From Sipunculus nudus (taxonomy: Eukaryota; Annelida; Sipuncula; Golfingiida; Sipunculidae), in assembly GCA_026874595.1 (NCBI GenBank), contig CM049316.1:20297839-20361838 (forward strand): a stretch of 64,000 nt of DNA, written 5' to 3'. The notes under the pieces were generated by a model. That model was not told where the DNA came from. It did not search any database and saw only the letters and a list, made by a program, of their open reading frames with translations. The position numbers and the translations under genes were made by a program. Position 1 is the first letter of the stretch. Every line of letters starts with the position of its first letter. Of the stretch, positions 25,205-36,048 are shown one piece after another.

Positions 25205-26060
25205 TATTGATTATATCTAATAGTACAAATGATACATTAAATATCCAGTTACATAAATACTTTTAAGTTATTGGACGCCAGATAAAAAAAAAATTGGCTG
25301 ATCTTTTACATATAATCATGTCACTGGGGTATTGTAGGCCTTTATCAGATGCTTTCCTTGGATAAATTATGCAGATTAGTTATCTGATTTAAATGCAATA
25401 GAAGGAATGATACATGGAATATTCAGTTACTTAAATACTATTAAGCAATTGGACCCCCACAACAAAGACATTGCCTGAACTTTAACATATTATCATGTCA
25501 CCGGGGTATTGTAGGCCTTAATCAGACAGTGGTGTAGGCTGTTTATTGGTAAATTGTGCAGAGGAGTTATCTTATTTGAATGCCCAAGTAGAGTCAACAG
25601 TTTAATATTATAAAGCTTCGTCTATAACGTCATGGAAGCCGCCGCATGTATATTCTACGAACAACATGGAGGGAGCGAGAGCCAGGATTTTGTTACATTT
25701 TATTTAAACATTCCTGGTCGGGAGAGTGACGCACTTACACATAGAAATAGGTAAGTTGTAACACGTAAGCATGTTACCGGGATATTGTATATCAGAGAGT
25801 GGCACAGGCTGTCATTGGATGAATTCTGTTTAGCTGTCTGACTCTTTATGAAAGTACTTATGTAGTGTCTACAGAGTTTTATTTTATAAAGCTTGTTCGA
25901 TTACGTCATGAACGCCGCCGCATGTACTTTTCTACAAACAACACGGAGAGAGTGAGAACCAGCATTTTGTAACATTTCGTTTAAACATTCAGGGCCGGAC
26001 GAGTGACGCGCTGGTACATGGAAAGAGATAACACGTTAACATGTTTCCGGAAAATTATTC
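25205..26060. repeat. Subterminal direct repeats inside the ITR element
   Basis: Two unit types were seen. Unit type 1 (about 180 bp; TCATGTCAC-GGGGTATTGTAGGCCT, ATCAGA) occurs at about 25205-25385 and 25386-25560, with a weaker trace at 25770 (ATGTTACCGGGATATTGTA). Unit type 2 (TAAAGCTT-GT, AACGTCATG-A-GCCGCCGCATGTA, GGGAG(C/A)GAG, GAGTGACGC) occurs at about 25609-25735 and 25890-26015. They lie between the gene's 5' end and the right ITR, where transposase binding sites or the promoter would be expected. Confidence 0.65.
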
Positions 26061-26189
26061 ACCAAACAGTAGTGTAGACTGATTTTCAATTAAGACTTTG
26101 TACTTATATGACAGTGCTTAAGTATACAGTCTATAGAGTTTGAGTGGCAAAGGCTGTGTTTTCATTTATAATCTAGCTATTATAAGCAG

Positions 26190-26505
26190 CAATTTTAGAT
26201 ATCTGAAAAATATCGGGTCATTTTGACCGCCATTTTAGATTTACCGGTTGCCTAGAAACGTGACAATATTTTAATTGTTCCATTGTTTTCCTTGACCTCA
26301 TTTTTCTAGCAATAGATGCAAAAATTATAAGTCTAGCGTATAAAATAAATGTTTTATGGCCATTTTAAGGTCTTGGCGGCCATCGTTAACGCCATTTAAA
26401 AAAAAGCCTACCAGAAGTCCGATTTTATTATATTATTCCGTGTATTCAATAGTACCAAAAACTATTGAAAACCCTTTTGAAGCAATATTTATCACGTTCG
26501 GCTAT
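26190..26505 (-). repeat. Right terminal inverted repeat
   Basis: This is the inverted partner of 20570-20880. Read on the minus strand it gives GGGTTTTCAATAG, TTTGGTACTATTGAA, AATCGGACTTCTGGTAGGCT, GCCAAGACCTTAAAATGGCC, ATAAAACAT, CGCTAGACTTATAATTTTTGC, AACAATGGAAC, TAGGCAACCGG and AAATCTAAAATGGC. Confidence 0.8.
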
Positions 26506-26779
26506 TTTTTTCATCATAAATTGACCCGTATATAAACTTTGTAACACTGAGTTTGTTCAGATCCGGCTGGACGGTTCATATGTTTTAGGTTGTGATCTTT
26601 GTATGTCACTTACCCGTGGCTCTACCTTGCAGCAGAAGGGAGCTGTAGGAAACATTTATACGTTTTATTATAAGACATTATTATAACTTCACTGTTCACT
26701 GCTGGGGTATATTTCGATCATAGTATTATGATGTTTAGACTATCATAAGAAGATTTACTGGGAAACTCTATTGTAACTA

Positions 26780-29660
26780 TAAAACAAGTGGCCCATGGGC
26801 CATGACGCTCAGCTGAATTCGAGGAACCTTGAACAATGGGTAAAATGAACTCAAAGAGTGCTAAAAATCATACATTTTGCCAACAAACATTAGATATAGG
26901 TTACAGTGATTTTATTCTACAATCAACTGCTACCATTTGTGTCCATATGACTAAAACAGTGCTAAAAACACAGCTTGCAGAATATAGGTCACAGTGACAT
27001 TATTTCAAATTTCCAAGAATTTTTTACAGGGACCTCCCTGGATCTTAATCAAATTAGAAGTTTCTAGGTCGAACTGTAACCAATCATGCAAATCTGTTGT
27101 TTCACATATCTTTCAGAATATAGGTCACTATGATCTAATTTCTAATTTCCCTGAATGTACAGTTAGAAGTTTCTAGGTCCAACGGTTATGGTTTGTGCCC
27201 TTTTAACAGCCAGACCACTTCATTTGAAGGTCTCAACTAGATGACACCAAAATAATTAAGAAACTAATTTCGTCAGTCTCAAAAATTTCTCAGTCCAACC
27301 AATATGATTTGTCCGGTTAACAGATGACTACATCTTTGAAGGTCTCAACATGGAGAAGAAAATTGTAAGTTAAAATTTGAAAAAATACAGGTAGTGCCAC
27401 CATTTCTGTAGAAACTAAAGAAAGAGTCCATGATCAATTTATATGCAAAGAATCATGCTGATCAATGCATTAGTTATTCACCTACTTGAGCTTTTGTATC
27501 AAATTTTTAATATTCTGAGGGGTAATTCTGAGCCCCATAGCTTGGAGAATATAGGTAACAAAGACATAATTTCAGGTTTCGACAGGGATATATTCATGAA
27601 CCTCCTTTGATGTCAAGTTAGAAGATTCCAGGTCCAGCGATTAGGAATTGTGCCATGTTAACAGTTGACAGTTTCGTTGCAGGTCTAAAAAAAACCAAAA
27701 AACAAAAACGCAGTATTTATTCAGATATTTGAGCTTTTGTATCAAAATTTTGATTATTCTGGGGGGGGGGGGGGTACTTCACAGCCCCATAGCTCAAAGA
27801 ATAATGGTAACAGAGACCTAAATTCTGGTTTCCAAGAATATTCATGGACCTTTCTAGGTTTGAAGTGAGAAGATTCCAGGTCCAGCGGTTACGATTTGTG
27901 TCCTGTTAACAGAAAACAGTTTCATTGCAGGTCTCAAAAAGAGAAAACAATTCGTGAAAATTGGAAAAAATACAGATGGCGCCCCCAGTCTGCAAAAAGT
28001 GATGGAACATCCCAGGATCAATATTCTTGCAAAGAATCATGGTGATCAATGAAGTAGTTATTCAGATACTTGAGCTTTTGTATCAAATTTTGAATTATTC
28101 GGGGGGGGGGGGGGGTACTTCGGAGCCCCATAGCTCCAAGGATATGGGTAACAGAGACCTAATTTCAGGTTTTTAAGGAGAATGTTCATGGACCTCCAAG
28201 GATATTAAGTTCGAAGATTCCAGGTCCAGTGGTTACGATTTGTGCCCTGTTAACAGATGACAGTTTCATTGCATGTCTGAAAAAAGAGAAAAAAAAATCG
28301 TGAAAATTTGAAAAAAAATACAGATGGCGCCACCAGTCTGCAGGAAGTGATGGAACATCCCATGATCAATATTCATGCAAAGAAGCATGGTGATCAATGC
28401 AGTAGTTATTGAGATACTTGAGCTTTAGTATCAAATTTTGCATTATTCTGGGGGTACTTCGGAGCCCCAAAGCTCAAAGAATATGGGTAACAGAGACCTA
28501 ATTTCAAGTTTTTAAGGAGAATGTTCATGGACCTCCCAGGATATTAAGTTTGAAGATTCCAGGTCCAGTGGTTACGATTTGTGCCCTGTTTACAGATGAC
28601 AGTTTCATTGCATGTCTGAAAAAGAGAAAAAAAAATCGTGAAAATTTGAAAAAAAATACAGATGGCGCCACCAGTCTGCAGGAAGTGATGGAACATCCCA
28701 TGATCAATATTCATGCAAAGAAGCATGGTGATCAATGCAGTAGTTATTCAGATACTTGAGCTTTAGTATCAAATTTTGCATTATTCTGGGGGGTACTTCG
28801 GAGCCCCATAGCTCAAAGGATATGGGTAACAGAGACCTAATTTCAGGTTTTCAAGGAGAATTTTCATGGACCTCCCTGGATATTAAGTTTGAAGATTTCA
28901 AGTCCAGTGGTTATGATTTGTGCCCTGTTAACAGATGACAGTTTCATTGCAGGTCTGAAAAAAAAGAGAAAAAAAAAATCGTAAAAATTGGGAAAAATAC
29001 AGGTGGTGCCACCAGTCTGCAGGAAGTAATGGAACATCCCATGTTCAATATTCATGCAAAGAATCATGGTGAGCAATGCAGTAGTTATTCAGATACTTGA
29101 GCTTTATTATCAAATTTTGCATTATTCTGGGGGGGTACTTCGGAGCCCATAGCTCGAAGGATATTGGTAACAGAGACCTTATTTCAGGTTTTCAAGGGGA
29201 TTTTTATGGACCTCCCTGGATATTAAGTTTGAAGAATCCAGGTCTAGTTGTTACGATTTGTTCCCTGTTAACAGATAACAGTTTCATTGCAGGTCTGAAA
29301 AAAAAGAGAAAAAAAATTCGTAAAAATTGGAAAAAATACAGGTGGTGCCACCAGTCTGCAGGAAGTGATGGAACATCCCATGATAAAAATTCATGCAAAG
29401 AATCATGGTGAGCAATGCAGTAGTTATTCAGATACTTGAGATTTTGTATCAAATTTTGATTATTCTGGGGGGTACTTTGGAGCCCCATAGCTCCAAGGAT
29501 ATGGGTAACAGAGACCTAATTTCAGGTTTCCAAGAAGATTTTTCATGGACCTCCCTGGATGTCAAGTGTAAAGATTTCAGGTCCAGCGGTTACGATTTTT
29601 GCCCTGTTAACGGACGGCAAGACGCCCGGACAGATCGCTATAGCTCAGCTGAGCTAAAAA
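26780..29660. mobile_element. Dispersed repeat carrying a 339-bp tandem array
   Basis: The left end reads ACAAGTGGCCCATGGGCCATG with a GGCCCATGGGCC palindrome, then GCTCAGCTGA (26807-26816). The right end reads GACGGCAAGACGCCCGGACAG and then a perfect 14-bp palindrome AGCTCAGCTGAGCT (29642-29655) followed by A's. Ends of this type are common on mollusc repeats. The left 700 bp hold diverged units and the right part a regular array. A palindrome next to CTAA recalls a Helitron 3' end, but this is not established. Open frames inside are periodic artefacts. Confidence 0.6.
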
Positions 29661-29665
29661 CATTG
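27490..29665. repeat. 339-bp tandem array, about six and a half units
   Basis: The landmark AGCCCCATAGCTC (or a close variant) falls at about 27530, 27782, 28123, 28462, 28801, 29143 and 29480. This gives spacings of 252, 341, 339, 339, 342 and 337 bp. Each unit also holds a G run of 3-15 (for example 28101-28115), GTTAACAGATGACAGTTTCATTGCA, an A-rich run and GATGG(C/T)GCCACCAGTCTGCA. The three units at 28123-29143 are the most alike. The 252-bp step marks a unit with an internal deletion. Confidence 0.9.
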
Positions 29666-29669
29666 CTCT

Positions 29670-30400
29670 TTCCAGTACTCTAAGGAATAAACGGTTATTC
29701 GAATAGTGATATGAATAACCCGTGTATCACATGTGAGGTAACCATTAAAACTAAACAATGCCGCTCAACTAAATACTCGCCTCCTGACAAATTGATTTTA
29801 ATTCTAAACTAACGGTTCATTTCGTCGTTTGCTATGCGAAATCCGTTTAACCACCACCTGGATGTGCTAGGCAAACCCTCACGGATTATGAAGCCACACA
29901 TTCAGATATCTTAAACAGTGGCGAGCAAGGTGTGGGCACACGGGATATTTCCTCGTTGTTTGATATACTTGCATGATATTTGGTCTCCTTAAAATAACAA
30001 GAGCTTAATCAAATGATTAAGTGGGGGAAGTGATTGAGAGCCATCTAAATCAGACAGAAGGGCACACTGATGGCAGTTTAATCACATTTTCCCCAAATCG
30101 TTCCCTAAAATCTTTTTGCTGAGAGTTCTTTGTGTTACATACATCAATGATAACGACAGCGGCGAATGGGCTCACTTAGTGCACGTTATAGGAGGTCAAA
30201 GATTATCTTTTCTTTTTACATATTAAGTTAAGGTCTCTTTGAAAGGACCTAAGCTACACCAAGTAAATATATAGCTTTTCATGGGAGCTGGTAGGAGATC
30301 TCCTCGGGCTTTCGTGTTGCTTGTATAATCGTAGAGTTTGATAGTTGATAGAAATTGCATGGTACTTGGACAATACTTACACACCTACACGTGTAGGTTA
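29670..30400. other. Non-coding stretch
   Basis: No coding or repeat feature was recognised between the tandem array and the SINE-like fragment. Confidence 0.4.
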
Positions 30401-30439
30401 AATAACTATAAACTTAAGCTGTCTGATCTTTTTCTAGGA

Positions 30440-30705
30440 TGTGGTAATCATAACTTAGTGATGACTGCCATTGGAAAAGCTCAAACCTTACACGCCCCGA
30501 GATTGAGCCTTGGGAAAATTTGCCTTGCCGCCAATGCATGTCTAGGTCCCATTCACTTCTGGATGAAGAGTACTCACCCTTTTGTTGACACTTTGGCCGG
30601 GTATCTCAACGAAGAACCTGGCTTGAACGGTATTCGAACTCGCTATCTTACGGTCACAAGTCCAGCACCCAAAAATTATACAACCACGCTCCACATTTTG
30701 TGTTC
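30440..30705 (-). repeat. tRNA-derived SINE-like fragment
   Basis: On the minus strand, about 30705-30630 reads like a decayed tRNA. It has a putative A-box region (TGGTTGTATAATTTTTGGG), an anticodon-arm-like GGACTTGTGACC and a good B box GAGTTCGAATACC. About 180 bp of non-tRNA sequence follows (ACTCTTCATCCAGAAG, GGGACCTAGACATGCAT, GGGGCGTGTAAGG). This head-plus-body layout suggests a tRNA-derived SINE. The plus-strand open frame across it (30338-30721) is probably fortuitous. The cloverleaf was not folded computationally. Confidence 0.45.
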
Positions 30706-31105
30706 AACCATCGGTCAATAGTAAATAGATATACTTTAAGCATACCATTGCCCCGTGTTTCGTATTTATGTGTATTTTCATTTTGAGGCACATAACTATA
30801 TGTGCGTCTTTATAGATGGTTATATTGCGTTACAAATACAAAGAAAATTGATGTTAGGCTAAAAACCACGATATTTGTGTGAATCGCTTCTTATACAAGT
30901 TTACAGAAATAAATGGTTAATGTCGATTTTTATTGCGGTTAACAGGATAAAGACATTGTCAATAAAGCTAACAGGTCTTTACCATTGTTTATCAATGACT
31001 AATGTATTTAATATGAAATCAATATCTGATTAACATGTAGTTACAAGACAACTGTATCATAGGGAACGCCTTTTTATAAACATACGTATTGTATGTACAT
31101 GTCGA

Positions 31106-31930
31106 TTATATTTTTATATGCAAGTAATATATAATTGGTTTATCGTTACTTGCTGGCTCTATTGTAGGTAAACGCCTTGTGTATACAGGTTTGACATGGC
31201 GGTTGTTCTGATTTGACGGGGGCGGATCCGGAATTAAGGAAAAGGGAGGGTCCATACCAGATGGACCAATGAGAAGTCTAAAATTGTCCCCCAGTCCGGA
31301 AGGAAAAATTTGGTTAATACCCTGAAAAAGGGATTTTGGCGGCTGAAAATCTGGGGGAGGGGTGTCTTGACCCCCTGGACCTCCCATTAATTAGTGTCTG
31401 TTTAAAATGCAGAATCGTAGCTAATCGTTGCCAGGATTTAAATTGTATCAATTCAACATATATGTCCGTTGGAATTAAGCATACATGCAATTCTTGTAAT
31501 TATTATTCGCCATCGGTTAGTTTATCTTGAAACGGATATATAAGTACAACAAGTAAAATGTGGAATTAATTTTTTAATATTATTCACGTATCTCTGGTGA
31601 GAAAATGTTAAAGATACATGATATACCAAGAAAAGTAATAGTACAATATCTCTTTTAAGAGGGCGACCATCTAACTCGTAAATAGGTTAACATTATCACC
31701 CGATAAAAGTTATCCCTTACCGGTGCATTAGGAAAAAGTCTGCCCCTACCAAGTGAGGACCGGGTTGCCTTTGGTTTAACGCGGTAAAGTAGAGATGGTG
31801 TGGTTTTGATGACGCACTATCGGTGTCCAGCTACACAACAAAACACAAAGTGGTAGCTAAGCAAAAAGGAATATATATTAAAATAAAATAAAAGTAAAGA
31901 ATTCAAAACCACCTACCAGATAGGGTTCCA
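31106..31930. other. Non-coding stretch with a G-rich segment
   Basis: The segment 31210-31385 is rich in GGGGG and CCCC runs, so the minus-strand frame there reads as Pro-rich low complexity. Nothing else was recognised. Confidence 0.4.
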
Positions 31931-31989
31931 ACCCTGTTACGTCTTACACCACATTAAATACGTTGTTTGCTCACTAAATAAGACTCTAA

Positions 31990-32290
31990 AAATTAAAACA
32001 CTGAGTCCGGTTAAACAGTCAATAGCCACATGAACTGGCAATACGTGACCCCAGTGGCGGCACTTGACCCCGGCAGGCAGTACTGTACCCGACAGGCAGC
32101 ACTTGACCCCGACTGGTGGCACTTAACCCTGACTGGCGGCACTTGACTCAGTCCGGTTAAACGATCACAAGACGACCTGACCTGGCAATAAGTGACCCCA
32201 GTGGCGGCACTTAACCCCAAAAGGTGTTACTCTCCTCGAATTGCGGTACTTAACCCCGACTGGCGGCACTACTGCACTGGTTAGTATAGG
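31990..32290. repeat. GGCGGCACTT minisatellite within a 146-bp duplication
   Basis: A short unit of about 18-22 bp, close to GACCCCGACTGGCGGCACTT, recurs about nine times from 32048 to 32272. A larger direct repeat is superimposed. AGTCCGGTTAAAC...CTGGCAATA(C/A)GTGACCCCAGTGGCGGCACTT starts at 32004 and again at 32150, a 146-bp period. No coding meaning is likely. Confidence 0.85.
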
Positions 32291-32299
32291 GGAGTATGT

Positions 32300-33300
32300 A
32301 GCAAATTCGTCATGAGTAAATTTTGTTTGTAAAAATGTGATACCCCATGCATTTTTGTTCTTCACCTTTCTATGAAGCCTTACAAACATGGTGCAATTTT
32401 TTTATTCAGTTTTGTCATGTCTTTCAGATTCTTGTTTTTTATAATATTTAAAACGTTAAATTAATAAACTGTGACCGAAACATAAACAAGGTAAGCAGGG
32501 ACAAGAGGATAAGAAAGGTTATCTTTTAATTGTATTTACATACTTAACACACAAACTTAGTTCTCTGACCAGTTTGGGATTGTCTAAAATTATTTTTTGT
32601 TTATATTAAATGTACCTATTTACATACCAAGTATATTTAATATACACATATGGTGTTATATGCTTTATATACATAGCTTGATTTTTTCTCCTTAAAATAT
32701 GATGGTATCTGCTAATATTTCAGTGTAAACCATTTGAGTACTCCTGTACATAAGTTATGCAAGGTTTGCGAGATCAGTGATACAAATATAAACATAGCGC
32801 ATACGCCAACTGGTGGCCATACCGCGCTACTTTACAAATCAAAATTTTTTCAAGCATCAAAAAAGTGTTTCTTGTGTTTTATCTTTCATATAATTTTACC
32901 TATTTTGGGAATTGTTCAAGCGCAAGTTCAGAATTTAGTTATATTCTACAATCTTGTTATGGTAGACAGACACACGTGGACTGTGTTTACTCACACACAG
33001 AACCTTACCAATGAATGACACAGGTGAACTGAAGATTGTCAGTGTACAGGGATGGTTTCGCCAGAAAAATGTTGCACTAAGCCAAACTAATGAACTAATG
33101 GCATGAGATAAAGCACATACTGTTGCAAATGTTTATGTACCTTTATTGTTTTCTCCAGGGGATGTGTTATTTTTTCTATAAGTAGTGGTAATCTCTTGTC
33201 ATTAAAGTTATCCGGGAAGGTAGCTCCCTTCCGTTTAGTTTCCTAGACACTTAATTTCTTATACATCGAGGTAAACTAAATAGCACTCACACAGATATAT
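32300..33300. other. Non-coding stretch
   Basis: AT-rich sequence. The plus frame at 32734-33018 is open but has no domain features or composition typical of a protein-coding exon. Confidence 0.4.
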
Positions 33301-33305
33301 ATATA

Positions 33306-33357
<52 letters not shown>

Positions 33358-33500
33358 AGAGAGAGAGTAAGAGTGACGCCTTTTAGATAGTAACATGTTT
33401 ATTAATATAAGTCTATCTAAAAGGCATCACCCTTACTCCAAACCTACACTTCGACCACAGACTAACACGGCTTTAGGCCTACAACTAATCATTATATTAG

Positions 33501-33574
<74 letters not shown>

Positions 33575-33579
33575 TAATT
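33306..33579. repeat. Paired AT microsatellites around a 26-bp inverted repeat
   Basis: An (AC)n(AT)n tract at 33306-33353 and an (AT)n(AG)n tract at 33501-33576 flank a near-perfect inverted repeat. GAGTAAGAGTGACGCC plus TTTTAGATAG (33365-33391) is mirrored by CTATCTAAAA plus GGCATCACCCTTACTC (33413-33439). The segment at 33448-33472 (CACTTCGACCACAGACTAAC) is shared with the AT microsatellite at 7.6 kb. Confidence 0.75.
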
Positions 33580-35457
33580 ACCTCGATGGCATTTCTTACA
33601 CAATTATATTTTCTTCCAAAATCATTTAAAATAAAATAATGGTTTACAACACACGTTTTCATATTTAATTTTAACATTTGCAAAATGTACATACTAATAA
33701 TGATTTAATTATTCCTACTTTTTAACAATTTATTATTAAGGTGAGATCATTAAGCAGTAAGTTGGACGAGCAGTAAGAAACACAAACTAAGTTCAGATTC
33801 TTTAAAACTTAGTTACTTGAAATTTACTTGAAAATGTGCCATGTCATAAGAGTTTTATGTACTTATAAGGGAATTTGTATGTGCTGTTTAAACATTCTTA
33901 TTGTTGACTATTTTTTTTAATTACAATAACTTAATATGAAAACAAAGAAATGCAAAAATCTTTATTTACATTCAAGACATTTGTATCTTGTATAAGGCAC
34001 ATATCATTTTTTAGCTTGTGTACGTAATAAAAATTGTTCTTAATCTTGAAATAAGGGAAACGAGCATTAGTTAAGCAAGCATACAATGCTTTAGTTTTTG
34101 TCTTGAGTTATTTGGTATAAAAATAATAAAAAAAAGGCTCCAATCAAAGATGTACATTCCGCTGCTGCATCTGACATACTCTGCATTTAATGACATAACT
34201 AATCAGATTTTATAAATATCATAATAATTCTATTCTTCATTCTTCAGTTCATAGTTTGCATTTAAAAATTTCATTTTAAAAAAGTTGTACCAGTGATCTT
34301 GTTCGGAAGAATGAAGCCTATGTTGCCATTGTGCCATCACAAGTCTTTTGAAGATAATTAGAAAAAGGCGACTTGAATTCAATAATAACAAGCATTTAAC
34401 TTTACCGTTGTTTGAGTTAAACTTTACAATTGGTTCTACCATAATGTATGTTAAGATTTGTCCGTTTTTGTAATTGTACTGGTATATCCTGAATGCCTTG
34501 GTTTTAAATTCCCATAAATGTAAAAAAAAATGGCAAACCAAACAAAATCTTTCAAAAATAGACCTTCGGAGGTGGGGGGGGGGGGTAGAGATGGGATAGA
34601 ACAACATTTGTAAACACGTACGATAATATTATGACTCATGATGACACTTTTTCTATTATGATTTGATATTCAATTTCAAATTTGTTTCCTTCAACAGGAC
34701 TTTTCTTAATCTTCTACATTTTCTTAGCTCCCTTTGTTATTTTTTCGAAACTTCCTCCTTAATAAATTCTTCAGCAAAACATGCATTTCATTCAATGTTT
34801 ATTATACCCTTAACATGTCTCATTCTACGGTAAATGTCTGTAAATGTTTGTTTGCTATAAACTACCTAATGTGCCAAGGTAACAAAAGATTTGCAATGAA
34901 TAGTAAAATAACTGATGAAAATAGCTACTCCAAAGAAGGTATAATTGCTCCAAAATGATATGTTATTGGATCTTGATGCGGATCCATGTATTGGCGGAGG
35001 TATGCACTCTACGAGTGCTCTTTAGTATTGGAATAAATGTCTTGAAGCAGGCTTTGTGTATCTAGTCTAGTTTATTGTGATTTAATATATCTTACCAACC
35101 ATTTAAGGCGTTTTGTTGCTAAATTTCCCTCTGTAATAAATATATATATTGGCCCTAAATTTTTACCTGAAAATATGACAAAACCACTATAGAAAAATTG
35201 GCAACATATTTATTGTAAAGGTTATGGTCTAAGGATCACAAAAATGTAGGGTGTCCACTTTTTACAGGGAAAAATTACTCGGTGACATATGCCTCCACAC
35301 TAGGTCCCCTAACTAGCGGCTGGCTGACTAGAGGTCTCCTAGACACTGATAACTCCCACACTGTCCCCACACTTAAGGCCAACTTAAATACATTTCTACC
35401 CTGGAGACTCATCTATTTTCATGAGGCTAATAAAACGCCTGGAACCGCTTCGTTACT
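33580..35457. other. Non-coding stretch
   Basis: AT-rich, with a G run at about 34575-34586. Short open frames (34230-34607 minus, 34734-34958 plus, 35282-35485 plus) have no recognisable domains. Confidence 0.4.
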
Positions 35458-36048
35458 AAAGCCCCTTTCTCACATTCACGGATAGCCTCACGGATCATCC
35501 CGGATCATCGTACGGGGTCATCCGTGTTAACTGCGTCATCACCGAGTAAACTCCGGGCATCACCGTGTTAACACCGTGTTGCATCCATAGTGATCCTTGG
35601 CGCACCGGCATGTTCGGAGAAAAATTAAACCTGCACAATTTTTCGTCCCAGAGTACACGGATAAAAAAATCATCCGGATCACTCCTTGTTGGCACCGTGC
35701 ACCTCCGTGTAGCCACCGTATATATCCGGGAGTATCCGTGTAGCCACCGGGAGCTCCGTATAAAGGCCGGCACTTTCCGGGTGCAGGTTTAAGTTTTTTC
35801 TCCGATCATGCTGGTGCACCAAGGATCACTAGGGATGCAACACGGTGTTAACACGGTGATGCCCGGTGTTTACACGGCGATACCGTAGATAACACGGAAG
35901 ATTCTGGAACAATGCTCCGGGATTATCCGTGTTGCTATCCGTGATTATGTGAAAGCCCATTTACGAAATCGCGCTGCTGTCCCCGGAACACAACGGATTA
36001 ATGTCCGGGGTGATCCCTGTTGCTATCCGTGAATGTGTGAAAGGCTTT
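35458..36048. mobile_element. Foldback MITE with nested inverted arms
   Basis: The termini are inverted copies: AAAGCCCCTTTCTCACATTCACGGATAG at 35458 against CTATCCGTGAATGTGTGAAAGGCTTT ending at 36048. Inside, 35549-35635 (CATCACCGTGTTAACACCGTGTTGCAT, GTGATCCTTGG, GCACC, GGAGAAAAA) is mirrored by 35782-35862. This leaves a loop of about 145 bp rich in CCGTGTAGCCACCG. A second right-end copy (CTATCCGTGATTATGTGAAAGCCC) lies at about 35935-35958, so the right end seems duplicated. There is no coding capacity. Confidence 0.8.

Larger units (their letters stand above)
20570..26505 (-). mobile_element. Decayed DNA element with long terminal inverted repeats
   Basis: The 300-bp segments at 20570-20880 and 26190-26505 are imperfect inverted copies of each other. 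They enclose one broken minus-strand gene of a multi-copy protein family (21388-25130) and a block of subterminal direct repeats (25205-26060). The layout is that of a class II transposon of about 5.9 kb. Target-site duplications could not be identified because the outer ends are degraded. The element lies just upstream of the TLR pseudogene 2 start. Superfamily is not assigned. Confidence 0.7.

Noticed and set aside
28525-29683. Series of similar open frames on both strands
   Set aside because: They repeat with the 339-bp tandem unit and reflect the satellite, not a gene family.
30338-30721. 127-codon plus-strand frame as a gene
   Set aside because: It lies antisense across a SINE-like fragment with a tRNA B box and shows no domain.
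31106-31387. Pro-rich protein on the minus strand
   Set aside because: Caused by CCCC/GGGG-rich DNA; no start context, domain or neighbouring exon supports it.
33492-33692. Tyr-Ile repeat protein
   Set aside because: It is the translation of the AT microsatellite.
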